From: Mesodorylaimus sp. YZB2_4
Taxonomy: Eukaryota > Nematoda > Enoplea > Dorylaimida > Dorylaimidae
Assembly: GCA_030248295.1 (NCBI GenBank)
Contig: JASANH010000104.1
Coordinates: 806,001-870,000 of the forward strand
Direction: 5' to 3'
DNA: 64,000 nucleotides
Shown here: piece by piece, positions 20,270 through 32,300 of the stretch
Layout: every line of letters starts with the position of its first letter
How positions within the stretch are numbered: position 1 is the first letter of the stretch
Notes under the pieces: generated by a model
Seen by the model: only the letters and a program-made list of their open reading frames with translations
What the model was told of the DNA's origin: nothing
Database searches by the model: none
Program-made: the position numbers and the translations under genes

Positions 20270-22144
20270 ATGGTCGAGAAGAGCGAGAAGAGTCGCAGAA
20301 GCGATGCAGAGATCGTGGCGCGCTGGGCCGCGTTTGGTTCTATAGCTATCAGCATAGCCGCCCTGGCAGCCAGTGTCGTGGCAGCACCACTCTTCTACGA
20401 TTATGTCCTGTTCGCCCAGTCGCGAGTCGATTCCGAACTGACATTCTGCCAGACCAAGACCAAGCAGTTGTGGACGGATGTGATGGCCGTGGTCAGGGAG
20501 ACCAACTTTCCCAGCTTGGATTCTTTGGATAGAAAAAAGAAATCAGGCCGGTCGACAACCTACAGTCGATCCCCACTGAGGTATGCGCAGTTGGCGAAGC
20601 ACACTTACGATGTAGTCTGGGCACCGCAGCCACTGGCACCCATACTGGACGACTCGAGTAATCTGGACTTGGACAGCTCGGACGGAGAGCAGGACACCGA
20701 CGTAACCACAGCTGGACCGGGTCACGTGACCAAGAGAGGGCATAGATCTTCCGCCAAGAAATGTAAGTACCGGCGTCGGAGTTGCTAGCAAAGATATGGG
20801 AGAAGACAGGGGGCGGGATGAGCTGGTAAAATAGGCAGTTTTCCTCCGATAGCTGGTCGAGCGGTGGACTGTAGAGAAAGAGTAGTCATCCATAGGTCGC
20901 TGGTTCAAATCCGGCTCGGAGGAGATTTCGAAACTTATTGTAGCAGGTGTGCCTGACTCTTGTTTCATGGACTCATGGAAACATGCAATAGGGAGGCCAT
21001 TGATGGGTCCCATTTGAGGAAACAGCATTTAAACAGTATACCCCAGCACATTTACTAGACGCGCCGAGGGTCAGTTTTGGTGGGTTTCTTCAAGAAGTGT
21101 GCTTGTCCGCGAAGTACGCTATGATTTTCTGCTATATTTTCAGGCTGCATGCTTGTACAAGGCGAGCCGGGTCCATCGGGGCCTCCTGGTACGGCAGGCT
21201 TGAATGGAAGCGACGGGGAGCCAGGAGAGCCTGGAATTCCAGGAGAGGATGCTCCGCCTGGTAGCTTACCACCACCGTGCGAAATAGCGTGCCCACCTGG
21301 ACCCCCTGGAAATCCTGTACGTGATTGCGAGACAGGGAAATCAGCAGCAAGCGACGGCTTGATGTCCTTTTCAGGGTCCCATGGGTCCACCGGGACCCAA
21401 AGGTGCAAAGGGAGAGCCTGGACAGCCTGGACCACCTGGACCGCCAAGTTTGCAAGGTAAGCACTGGTCATCCAAGAAGCCGCATGCACATTCAGAACTT
21501 TTAGGAATAATGGGGCCGCCTGGTGAAATGGGATTTCCTGGACCAGTTGGTGAGAAGGTAGGACCACGCGTATACAGTACAGGCAGTTATAACAACCGAT
21601 CACTTTGTCGTTAAGGGTCCACCGGGATATCCTGGGAAACTGGTAAGATTTTCATGTGGCCAATGCGATGTGAACTGATGGCATGAATTTAGGTTTATGA
21701 TGGGACAGTAATTATCGGTCCACCGGGACCAGTTGGACCGTCTGGTCTACCAGGCCCCGTCGGTCTTCCAGGTACTAAGCCAAATCCTAATCCTGAGCCC
21801 AAGCCTTGGTAGACTGTTAAGTGTGCAGTACACGGCAGGCAACCAGATATTGTTTACAGGTATGCCCGGACTGCCAGGAACTCAGGGACCACCAGGCTTA
21901 ACTGGAGATGTTGGCGAGCCAGGTACTGCCTTGCACACTGCCCTCAATAACACCAGCTCACATATGTACGCTCTTCTTTCAGGATATCCTGGCGCCACTG
22001 GGCTACCGGGTCCGCGTGGTCCCCCAGGGAGCCCTGGACCAGCAGGTAAGTCCGACCAGATTGACTCTTGAGTCGACTCCCCTCATTATAATTGCAGGCA
22101 CGTGCGACCACTGTCCAGGACCACGCACACCGCCTGGATACTGA
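20270..22144 (+). CDS. Nematode-type cuticle collagen (first copy)
   Basis: Nine exons: 20270-20762, 21144-21316, 21375-21456, 21505-21557, 21616-21642, 21693-21771, 21860-21922, 21983-22045 and 22098-22144. They give 359 aa. The N-terminus has a membrane segment ([20 protein letters not shown]) and the collagen N domain ([18 protein letters not shown]). A charged spacer with a basic KRGHR site follows, then Cys-Cys, a Gly-X-Y block, C-x3-C (CEIAC), further Gly-X-Y exons, and a C-x2-C tail ending PRTPPGY. The cysteines form interchain bonds in procollagen trimers that are secreted into the cuticle. One exon carries a non-collagenous interruption (VYDGTVIIG). Eight introns is many for a cuticle collagen. 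Intron 1 contains a tRNA-Tyr gene. Confidence 0.92.
20843..20923 (+). tRNA. tRNA-Tyr (GUA) with 13-nt intron and shortened D-loop
   Basis: Acceptor stem CCTCCGA (20843-20849) pairs with TCGGAGG (20916-20922), with discriminator A at 20923. The anticodon arm is GTGGA-CTGTAGA-TCCAT after removing a 13-base intron at 20875-20887, at the canonical site one base 3' of the anticodon GTA (20871-20873). The T-arm is GCTGG-TTCAAAT-CCGGC. The D-arm GCT-GGTCG-AGC has a loop about four bases shorter than usual for tRNA-Tyr (typically GCTCAGTTGGTAGAGC). The gene lies within intron 1 of the collagen gene, on the same strand. Identity is clear; the short D-loop makes full function uncertain. Confidence 0.85.
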
Positions 22145-22716
22145 CCATGCTCGCGGCATTGTATCGATGACATCGCATTTTGACAGAAAGGCCGTAAAAT
22201 ATTGTGTTTAAAAATTTTAGGCTTGACGATCCTGTGTTCACGTGTTCGTGCGCGTGTTATGTGATCACAGAACACGTAAACGCAGACCGCCTTTGTAATA
22301 GCTGTCCATCCTCGAGTTCAAGAACGGAGGCCATAGATGATTGATGACCAAGGAATGCAGTCATGTCGGGTCCACTTGGGGCTCGAGAGGGACATAACTA
22401 TTACATGTTTTGAGGACTGAGGCGCCACCCACTCGTAAATTGCGCACAACAAATTAGGATCACGCACATCACCAAACTGGGTCTAAACGGAAGGACGGAA
22501 GGGCGCAGTTATTACTGGTACATTACGGTCATCCATTCTGAAATGATTTAGAAAGTAGGACTTCCAAATTTGGCAATAAAAAACTATTGGCGCATCCGTG
22601 TCGAAAATAAGGACAAGATAATTTGCGCTAACTAGCGGGGCCCTGATCCATTTTAGAGTCGTATATAAAAGGACTGAGACCATCCTAGTCGCAGGCACAC
22701 ATAGCAGGTTCCTAGG
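22145..22716. promoter_or_regulatory. Inter-collagen spacer and promoter
   Basis: A 572-bp spacer between the tandem collagen genes. It carries the promoter of the second gene, with a clear TATA box at 22662-22670. No ORF is credible. Confidence 0.55.
22662..22670 (+). promoter_or_regulatory. TATA box of second collagen gene
   Basis: TATATAAAA lies 47 bases before the ATG at 22717, so transcription would start about 20-25 bases before the start codon and give a very short leader. Confidence 0.7.
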
Positions 22717-23933
22717 ATGGCGAACTACGAAGTTATGACCGATGGAGAAAAGGATGAGCATTGTCGAATGCGTCGAGTCGCCTTCCTCGCCATAGTTGTC
22801 TCCACTGTGGCAATAATGGCGGCCGTGGTCACGTTGCCTTTAATGTACAGTTACGTACAGACTGTGGAGTCGCGAGTCCTGGACGAAGTGGAGTTTTGCA
22901 AATCACGCTCTCGCCAAATGTGGATTGAAATCATAAGCATACAGGCTGCCAAGGACACCACCCCGAATGGTCGTGTAAGGCGCGAGTGGTTATTCGGCCA
23001 GTGGGCCAATGCGGCGGGTGGCATAGCGGCCCCATTATTCGCTGATTCAGGCGCCAGCGTTGATGCTCCAGTTGCTAGCGCTCCAGCCGGCACCAACTCC
23101 AATAAGCCTAAGGTCGATGCCTATGGCCCGATAGCACTGCCTGCTGTGGCCATACAGTCTGCGTGTAAGTGATTAGGGAAACGGGTCTACAATACATGCT
23201 TACGCAGCTGATTACTTGATTATAGGTTGCTCATGTCTGCAAGGCCCCGCTGGCCCTCCTGGCCCTCCTGGAGATGAAGGCCAGGCTGGAAAGGACGGTG
23301 CTAATGGGAATGATGGTGCAAACGGAAAGGATGGCCAGGCGGCCAAAGTGGACGGAAAAACACCGCCGGTAAGGCCGATTTCGAGCACCTACTGTATGGT
23401 GACATCAGGAACATTTGTTTATAGTGCACTACTGTCTGCCCACCCGGCCCCCCTGGACCCGCAGGTAATATACATGGTTTTCGTGTGATGTATGCGTTTG
23501 TCACAATTCCTTCTCTTCCTCAGGCCCAGCCGGTCCGAAGGGTCCGCCAGGACCTCGAGGGTCTGCCGGCCTTCCTGGGACCAATGGCAAGAGTGGTGAG
23601 AGAGGGATGTTCGGAGCTCAAGGCCCGCCTGGTACTCCAGGAAATCCAGGACCTAAGGGGCCCACCGGCGATCTTGGCGCCATCAATCCGGTCGATGGAC
23701 CCGCTGGACCTCCTGGTAAGCCTGGTGGGCCAGGACCCAAGGGCCCAATCGGCCCACCTGGTCAAGACGGAAAGCCAGGCACTGCTGGCAGCGGTGGGGA
23801 GAAGGGCGAAGACGGCGACGCTGGCCCAGCCGGCAAACCAGGTACCCCAGGCGGCCCTGGTGGAAAGGGCCCAGCTGGTCCCACTGGCAGCTGCGAACAT
23901 TGCCCAACCCCACGAACTGCCCCTGGTTATTAA
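22717..23933 (+). CDS. Nematode-type cuticle collagen (second copy)
   Basis: Four exons: 22717-23164, 23226-23368, 23425-23464 and 23524-23933, giving 346 aa. A short cytosolic segment leads to a membrane helix ([20 protein letters not shown]) and the collagen N domain ([19 protein letters not shown]). An RVRR site at GRVRREW fits the subtilisin-like processing site (homology box A) of nematode cuticle collagens. Gly-X-Y block 1 starts at [16 protein letters not shown], followed by a CTTVC cluster, a long uninterrupted Gly-X-Y block and the tail [13 protein letters not shown]. The general plan and the final motif match the upstream gene, so the pair probably arose by tandem duplication, now diverged in exon number. 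Confidence 0.93.
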
Positions 23934-25914
23934 AACATTCCCGACTTTTCTCCTATTTATATCCCTTCCTCATTTGACTAATTTATGTGACAACGCGCTA
24001 CCATGGTTGTGCTTTTCCTGTGTGCCACACTTCTCTGTGTGCTTTTCCATCCGATGTATCCGTTCCCTTGTACCTTCGGTGCATAACCATTAAAAGCGCA
24101 CTTGTTAAGGATCTATTTCCCCCCCCCCCCCCCACCTATTGTACGCAGATCGCTCATTTTCGATAGGGGATATGAAAATCCGCTAGCAACTCATCTTATC
24201 ACTGAATCAGCGACGAATCCACGCAGGACTTGGTATAATCACCAGGATGTCCTTCACAAGCGCTAGGTCAGCCCCATCCCTGGACTGCAACAGTTCGAGT
24301 TTGAAAAAAGGCGCAGTGGTGAGTCTCAAATCACTTTAACTAATAAATCACTTTGATACTGGCAAGTCGACGGAGCTGGCTAGGGCAAATCCTTTTGGAG
24401 AATACTCAAAAGCGCACCAGGTCAGTGCCTGCGGAAGCAATTCTTTGTGCCCTAACCGACGCAGCGACACACTTTCGCGAACACACCAGCGCCCACACCA
24501 CCAACACTTTCTCGAACACTCCCAACAGCTGAGCCAGCAGACTCGACATCGTGCAACATCAAGGACTGCATCTGGTTGCTGGGCGTGAGATGATGCAGCA
24601 AAGGCTATTGGTCAGCTGCCACATGAAGATGGGGAGGTCCGAATAACAGAAAATGTGCTCTACGTGCAGTATGCAAACAACTATACTACGACCAACTTGA
24701 CCCGTCCCTCCCTATGGCCATTACAACCACGCTTACCCTTGCCCGCCAGCCTCGATGTTGCTGATCTGCTAGATTGTTACCTCAAGCAAGTTTATTATTG
24801 CCGTTTTGTTGCCCTCAACTTGCTACCCTGAAACTACAGTAGTTACTCCTGGCCACCTACGTTGGAACTTGCTATTTCTCAATAAACAGAATTCATGACT
24901 CTCGCACGCTGTCTCATCGCGCAAATTCGACTTAACACACACGAAATGGCATGTCGCATTACGGGCACCGATCGCCCACTGGGCCATGCAATTATCACGC
25001 GTCATGGCGAATGTGGTCGTAATTACTCCTTTGTCACAAAACGGATCCCATGTGGGTACTGCTCTGACGTTAACGCGCGTACGCCGTTGTACTCATATCC
25101 TAGCTGATCCTCGAATCGATCCCCCATTTTCGAGAAAGCCAATCGTTGGGTAAGTGGGCGGCGATAATCAGGTTTCGCCCATGCTTCTACTGAGCAAGGC
25201 CTTGTTTGTCTAAAGGCGAGCACGAGATTCAGAAAATCCCACGGTCGCGTTGTGAGAAGATAGGAAAGCGAGGGCACTAATTTCCACACCGCCCCCCCCC
25301 CCCCCCAACGGCCGTCACCAAGTTTGTCTAATGAAATCGCCTTTGGCTTATCGAGCCTGCCTTGTGATCGCGGATCCCATTTATTGCCCTTTTACGACTC
25401 GGAGTTCGCACTTTCGATGTGACTATGTCGTAGATAAACGATCCTGTGCTTCGTCCCGGGAATACTGGGTGGGGTCACTCGCGGGAAATCAGGCCCTGCT
25501 GGTTCACAGCGTCATATGACAACAAGATCTTTCTGTTTCAGACACAACGACGTGAAAGCCCAATTTGGTCATGTATCCAATCTTGCGAACCAGTCTTGGT
25601 CTTTTTCTCGTCACCATTTTTGCCGTGGCCAACGGATCTTTCTTTGTCTCAAGTAAGTCAGATTGCCTCGTCACTTGCCTGTGCTGGTGCTAATAGCTTG
25701 CATCTTTTATGAGCGCTGTTTAGAAATGGCGACGGTCCGGTCCACTGGACCCGAAACTATATGCTGGGGAACTCGGTATACTGTAGTAAACCAGTAGTTG
25801 GTGCTTTGTCTCCTGCCTGTGCTGGCGTGTGCTGTAGTCATCACACGTTATGAAGGTTCTTTAGAAGCGGATAGTCCGATCCATCGAAGAGAAAACAGTA
25901 GCCAGCTTATCAGA

Positions 25915-26010
25915 GGGCGGCTGCGGTGGTGCAGCGGTTTGGCATTCGCCTCTCCATGTTGCTTGAGAGCGAGTGGCTGAACTCGTCCCGGGCTCGATTT
26001 CCGGTGATGG
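25915..26010 (+). repeat. tRNA-derived SINE head
   Basis: GGTGGTGCAGCGGTTTGGC resembles a tRNA A-box region and GGCTCGATTTC a degenerate B-box about 70 bases downstream. GC-rich unrelated sequence follows to about 26500, which could be the SINE body. A related head with GATGCAGCGGTTA occurs near 33065. Confidence 0.5.
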
Positions 26011-26897
26011 AGGTCGGTTTGGGAACCAGAAACCCTCGCTGACCTTGCACGCCAGGCCGTGGATGACTCACCCAGTACCGCCGAGGAGACAGTCTCGACT
26101 GCCGAACACGGACAGGGTTCACAGCCCAGCCGCCATCGTCCGAGGAAGTCAGAGTCGAGTCCAGGATGCCCTCGCGTGGAGAGGCTCCTACTGGAGACGC
26201 GCAGACGGAAGCTGCTGTGTGTGCTGGTCACGGCCTTGCCTATCATATGACTGCTTGTCAGCTACGGGCTCGTATAGGCAAAAACGGGTTGGAAGTACCG
26301 TGGGAGGGGGGGACTGGGCCGGCGCGGGGCCCAGCCCACAAAAATTAACAAAGTTCACTAAAGTGGCTGCTCTGCCACTGGGAACCTCGGAATACCCTAC
26401 CCCGTAAGGACCATTCCAACCCTGAGGCTTTCTGCGTGTCACCTCTAAGCTGCAAACCCGGGGTAAAGCCTGCACTGGACTGGACTGGCTGGACATGATG
26501 GGCAGTGAATCAGGCAAACAGAGAGTCGCCAGAGTTCATTATTGCTTTTATTTGATATCATATTGTTGAGGCTCGGCTGGCAATCGATACTCTTCACCCC
26601 CTGCTTTTTTTCCGTCTCGCTAAGTTCTTAGTAAGACTTGATAAAATCTTAAATAATCCATGCAAGATTCGCATTAAGACTTGGTAAGAATTTTAGCAAG
26701 ATCTTAGTAAGATTTTGCTTAAATGGGAAATGCTAGCCGTCAGGGTGATTTCAGCCATGGCTTAGGTCGGAAGACTGGTTGGCTGCCCTGGGTTCATGGC
26801 TGTTACAAAAGCTCTACCGGTCGCACTCCCTCCAGCAGTATTACAGTATCAGTCCCCAGCGTTCAAGTGACCGTCCCATCAACATGCCCAGCACGCG

Positions 26898-27203
26898 ATG
26901 CGCCACCTTTTTTCAGCCCACAACAGAGACCGATTCGTAAAAGCGCACGCTATACCGCAGCCAACCAACAGCAGACGGTCAGCAGACGCATCGATCGAGA
27001 ACGTGCCGAAACCGGGATCATCCAAGATCAGCCTGGAGGAGAGAATGATCTGCAAACTGATCATGGGCGCGTGGAACAAGTACTACAAGGACGCCAGCAT
27101 GGTCAGCCACGCCCCCTGGTCAGCATCCGAGTCGGGCGAGATGAAGACAGAGATACTTCGAAATCTGAATTTCTTACGCAAATGTCTCAAACATCCTTTC
27201 TAA
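26898..27203 (+). CDS. Hypothetical small protein or terminal exon
   Basis: A 101-codon ORF. A pyrimidine tract ending TTTTTTCAG at about 26922 may be a real 3' splice site, in which case the coding exon begins there. The downstream part is protein-like: ISLEERMICKLIMGAWNKYY, then MKTEILRNLNFLRKCL near the end. I do not recognise the family, and no upstream exon is evident. It is oriented toward the Sel1-repeat gene. Confidence 0.35.
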   Translation: MRHLFSAHNRDRFVKAHAIPQPTNSRRSADASIENVPKPGSSKISLEERMICKLIMGAWNKYYKDASMVSHAPWSASESGEMKTEILRNLNFLRKCLKHPF

Positions 27204-27422
27204 CTCGCATTGAGTGATGACCAGAATGGCCACCAATAAATGTATCTGGACACACCTAACAGCCAATATACTGATCATTATTCACACGACTCAATTAGAT
27301 AACCCTCACACATCAACCTCGAGCACGTAGAAAGCTCAAATTTGCCAAAATGCATAACGAAACGGAAAAAATGTAAGCGAAATTACTAATCAGAGAAAAC
27401 AGACTCATCAATATAAACTCAT

Positions 27423-29061
27423 TCAAGCTTGACTTTGTTCATTCGACTCGGCGATGCCCTTTTCACAGTTACTAGCCACATTCTTTGGCAAAAGCGCATT
27501 GGAATTTTCGTAGTTTTGGTCGCCTGAAAAATAAAAAAGCTACGTGGGGGGCATATATAGCAGACATAAGACTCCCAAATCGGGTCACAGCCGAGGAAGG
27601 GCCAGCCAGGGGGGGGGAATGAAAAATGGAAGGGGACGATCGAAGCTTAACTACAATTCTTCAGACTACGCTCCATCACCCGGCATGCCACCTTGTCCTG
27701 GATATTCCCCAAACACAAACACTCTCGTCTTACCAGTTCCAATCGAAGTCATTTCGTGCACGAAATCCGACACACCCGCACCGAAATCCGTTTCACCCGT
27801 TTGTCCTTCGCCTTCTTTTCCAACATGCCCATTCGACTCTGCAACGCAAAACTAACGTTGCTATAACATAGGCCAAAAGAAAACACTCACCTCCCGGATA
27901 GCCATCGAGTTCATTGGAATAGATACGGAATCCGAAATCATCGTCCGACACCACCTCGTCGCTCCGATTCGCAGAGCAGCGAACTGAAAAAAGGGCCGAA
28001 CTGGCTCCCCGTGATCGAACAGACAACAGGGAACACTTACGATCAATTTCCGTCAAGAATTGTTGCAACTTCTCGTCCTCTGGTTCCAACGGCGGCAAAC
28101 GCTCCACTTCGGACTGCTTCTCATATAAGGGCACCGCTCGGGCGCGCCCATCAGTTTGACGTCGGAAGCTTTTCCACGTAATTCTCTTATCTCCTTTTCC
28201 ACTAACCAGTCCGCGTACATAATCGTCGAAATTCAAACCAAAATTTTTTGCCAACTCGGCGAATTCGACCAAGGTCAGCATAGCGCGAGCCGGTGGCCAC
28301 GCGCTCAAAGTAGCCTCCATCGCATCCAAGCGAACGGTCACTTGTCGCTTGATCTCGTCGCTATCGAACTGCACGACCAGCAAGGCCAACTGGTACATGC
28401 ACGAGAACTCGGTATCGATGATGGGCGGTGTCCCGGTCGCCAAGGTACTGCCCGTGTTTTGTTGGAAGAAGGCGTAACGAATTCCACGATCCATACATCG
28501 CACTGCATCCGAAATGGAAGCCTCGGCCGGTCCCCGACCCAAACCATAGCCCAATCCCAACAAACAGAACGGAACGTAGTCCAAGGCGTAGTGAATACGA
28601 GCGTCCAACACTGACTGCAGTAAGAAAGCGAATGCCTTCTTCACATCGCGACCGACCACCTTGCCCTTGCCAGTACGATAGAAATCGGCCAATTGATACG
28701 TTGCCTGGCCCAAACCCGATTTGTGAGCATTACAAAATTTCTGGAACGCCTTTCTCAAATCCTTCTCCACTCCGGCACGATCACCGGCCAGAAACCACAA
28801 GCCGTAGCAGTAATTGGCCAAGGGATGGCCCAGACGGCAAGACACTTCGTACAACTCCCGCGCTTCCTCCAATCGACCACGCTCATATTCAAATTCGTAG
28901 GCAGTGCAAAATTCCAAATAGCCGGGAAGATCCGAAAATTGATATTTTTCAGGCAGCAAATCAATGAAATTCGGAGCCAGGCGTGGAGGAGTGAAGGCCA
29001 AATAGGCACGAGTCATTTGAGCTTCCAAACTTTTACGAATCGGCACCCGAACGCTTTCCAT
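27423..29061 (-). CDS. Sel1-like repeat protein (COA7-like)
   Basis: Three exons: 29061-28041, 27983-27891 and 27523-27423, giving 404 aa. The first exon encodes helical Sel1/TPR-like repeats: RLEEARELYEVSCRLGHPLA, then GLWFLAGDRAGVEKDLRKAF, ATYQLADFYRTGKGKVVGRD and LGLGYGLGRGPAEASISDAV. Sel1 repeats are superhelical scaffolds. The spacing recalls COA7 (mitochondrial complex IV assembly) but also other Sel1 proteins, so function is open. The last 120 residues are polar, with an acidic VVSDDDFGF stretch. The ATG at 29061 is preceded by a TTTTCAG acceptor 13 bases upstream, indicating a 5' UTR intron or trans-splice site. The stop of MBTPS1 lies 272 bases upstream on the same strand. Confidence 0.72.
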
Positions 29062-29333
29062 GTTTAGTTGAGCTGAAAACAAGGAATCAAATCAAAACTA
29101 TTTATATAAGCTAGCTACGAACCGACTAGTCAACGCCCAACCTATCACTTCACCGACCGTCCCCGCCACGCCACTGTTCAATGACAACGAAAACCAGTTT
29201 GCGCAAGACAACGAACGGCCACTCCCAGTTACACAAACATCATCAAAGTATACCCGGTCACTGACCATGGCACCAACTTATCCCTCCCTCCATCAACAAT
29301 TATTTACTAACAAAATACATAACACATGCAACT

Positions 29334-32300
29334 TTACAATTGGCTAACACGATGCAAAATTCTCGACCTCAAATTTCTCAAACGTAACAAAATCAATTTC
29401 CGGTTCAAATATAAAAATATCAAAATAAGTACAATAGCTACACTGGGCAAAGTGAAAACAGCCTGCACCCAGCCCGGGAAGGCGGGCACTGAGTGGTCGA
29501 CCTGCTCGGCTGCTATCCCCTCCCAAACCAGCTCCTTCCCATCGCGCACATAGGGCGGCAGATCAACGGCATCGGCCACTGATAATAATCGAAGACCTGG
29601 TTTCATCTCGACTCGAGTCGACGAGTTGATAAATCGAGGCTGTGCCCAGGCCAAACGGGCACATTCGACCAATGACTTGTACATCACCGACCCGTTCCGA
29701 CTAATCGATTCGACCACGCGAGAATGCTGAGCGAAACTCGGATCTGAAATGAATGCTGCAAATACTCAACTCATTCGGGGCCAGGTTCGATCGAGCCAGC
29801 TTTTGTAGCCGAACCAGGACCCAAAGCGGACCAGGCTATTTTTACTGAACCAGGAACGAAATAAACCAGTTTTTTTGCCGCCATCAGGCTGCACCAGACA
29901 AGTTGCAGCAAAGCTCAACAACTTCTTCATTGCAGTGAAGATCAAGGGACATCCACGATAATTCTTATTTTATGAGTGTCACCAGAAGCTATTTTAAGTA
30001 ATAAGTTTTCTACTTTTGCACTGTCAGTCAGTGTGAAATGATAAAAGGCACGTAGGTTGGTCATGGTCAAGTCGAAACTGGATTCGGCCCATGGAGTAGC
30101 GCTCGACCAAGGGAGGGGGGGGGGGGGGGATTTTCGGGGATTAACATGTTTTCTGAGCGTCAAAGTCTGCCCATCTCATTTCTTGACACGTTCAAGAAAC
30201 TTCATAAAGTTTACCATGCATTTGCCTTTACATATACCATACTTCTGTTTCGGCCTAGCAGAGACAAGATTCCTTGGCAGATTTATCCACGACTGCCTTC
30301 GCGCAATCGTATTCTTTCTTACGACACGATTTCAAGCGATCACAAGGTCCTTTAGTTGCTAGCATCGACCGATCTGATCCGACTGCTGGATCGGCAACTT
30401 TAATTTTTCGCGCTTTCTCTGCTGTGAAGTGATGAAGTGTGCCATACTGTGATAGAAAAATCCCGTTTTTTCTCTCAAATCATTTAATCTTACTTTACGC
30501 GCTGGTTATCTCTCCTGAATCCTTTAGAATGGTCCAGCAGAGAAAGACAACGGAAACAGAGCAGATTGGTGAGGACGCAGTGCCAAATACGTCTTCCTCA
30601 TCAATCTTATTTTTTAACGGATCAGGATCCAGGCCTAGGGTCGGTTTGGTCGATGCTGGCTTAGAACTAGCGTTGATACAGTTTCGGAAAAAAGATTCAG
30701 TTTCTGTTACAGTTCACTGGATCTTAAAAGATTCAGTTAACTGAATTTAACTGAATAATTCAGTTTTCCTGGCAAAAAGTTTTCATATCTAAAAAATGAA
30801 TGCTTGGTGAGCAAAATCTCCACATTTTCTTCATTCATATACCACACTTTTACATTTAGACTTGAGGAGCTAACAAGGGAGTCTTGCCAACCGTTAAAGT
30901 CGAACTTGACAATGATTGTAATTAATTTGTTTAGGCGCAAAAGGAAGCTCTACGCGAGGCATAGGGGCCGTCCGGCCAACTGGTCAGCACCCGAATTTTT
31001 TGAAATTTTCCTGCCTTGCCGGGTCTTCTGTGGAAAAAACCCAAATCCGAGTGTTGGGACACTGAGCTCAAAGCCCCAAACCCGTAAACCGAGTTTAGAC
31101 AAACCCTGCAAGTTTTCTCCAGTACTCTGTCTTCTTGTCACACAGGAATTCAAAAACTTGCGGGACCTGCAGTTGCTAACTGCAGGACTGCGTTTATCTG
31201 GACTTTGTGGGAGGGGGGGGGGGACAAGGATCGGGGCGCCCTGGTCGAACACTACCATGAACAGATACAATTTGCAACACATTCTGCGTCCTAGGAAGGG
31301 TGCTTTATCCCCCGCATCAGCGCGGACATGGAATTCCTCGATGAGCATGCTGTCTTGCCTTCTTCATTGAAGAACAGTACCCATTAGGTGAGTCACCACA
31401 GCACATACTGTCGCAGAATAATGGTGCTCCATACTACTGTGAAACGGAAAAACTTCGCGGATGGGATTCATCTGGCGCGAGAAAACGTGCACTTTTTAAA
31501 ATTCCATAAAAGCAACAGCTGCCCAGTGATTAGTGGAACAAAACTGGTATCTTGAATGCTCTGGCCTTGTCTATCCGTTGGCTCATTTGTTATGCCAGGT
31601 GAGACACACAAATGATGGTGTGCATAATGAGAATATAGTTTGCGGTTTTGTGAGGTTAAAATAGATCAGGTGGCAGCAAGGTGAGAAGGGATTCATGCTA
31701 AGCACATTTTGTTTGGGACACTGCACTGCCACGCCACGAGGGCGCAAGGCATGGGCGCAGTGACACTCGTATATGTGATGAAGCTAAGTTAGGACCTAGG
31801 CTAGTCTAGGGGATTGCGATTGCCTTGAGCACCACATCAGCTTAGCATTGACCCAAATCTGTTCGGTGGCCGAGGGGTGCAAGCGACGGCGGGAGTACGT
31901 AAATTGCACTTGTTCCGATATTGAGCGATCCCCTAGACCAGCCTGGGTCCTAACATAGTACGTCACGTATGCTGATCACTCCATCACTTATGGTGATTCT
32001 ACGATAGTCACTGACATGGTGAATCCCAGTAAAGAATATCGAAGGGGGGGGGGTCAGATCAAGATAGTCATCGATCAAGGTGTGGAGACGTGCAGTAACT
32101 GGCAAAGAGTGGCATTTGCGCCAGTATCTAAGCGTGCAGTGGAAAATTGTAAATGGACCCATGTTACCATTGTAAATGGACCCATGGGCACTCATGGGGA
32201 ATAAATTGGATTGAACCGACTCCGCTGCCAGTTCCGGCAGCAACTGCCCATGAATGACAAAGTCTAGCATGGCATCCAATAACCACAAACAATCTAAAAC

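Larger units (their letters stand above)
23934..27422. other. Long intergenic region with SINE-like repeat and small ORF
   Basis: This 3.5 kb holds the collagen 3' flank (ATTAAA near 24089), C runs at 24119-24133 and 25292-25306, a tRNA-headed repeat starting near 25915, an AT-rich patch at 26610-26720 with degenerate repeats around AAGATCTTAGTAAG, and the ORF at 26898-27203. No recognised gene. Confidence 0.5.

Noticed and set aside
28156..28967. Overlapping plus-strand ORFs of 152 and 179 codons
   Set aside because: Antisense shadows of the Sel1-repeat exon.
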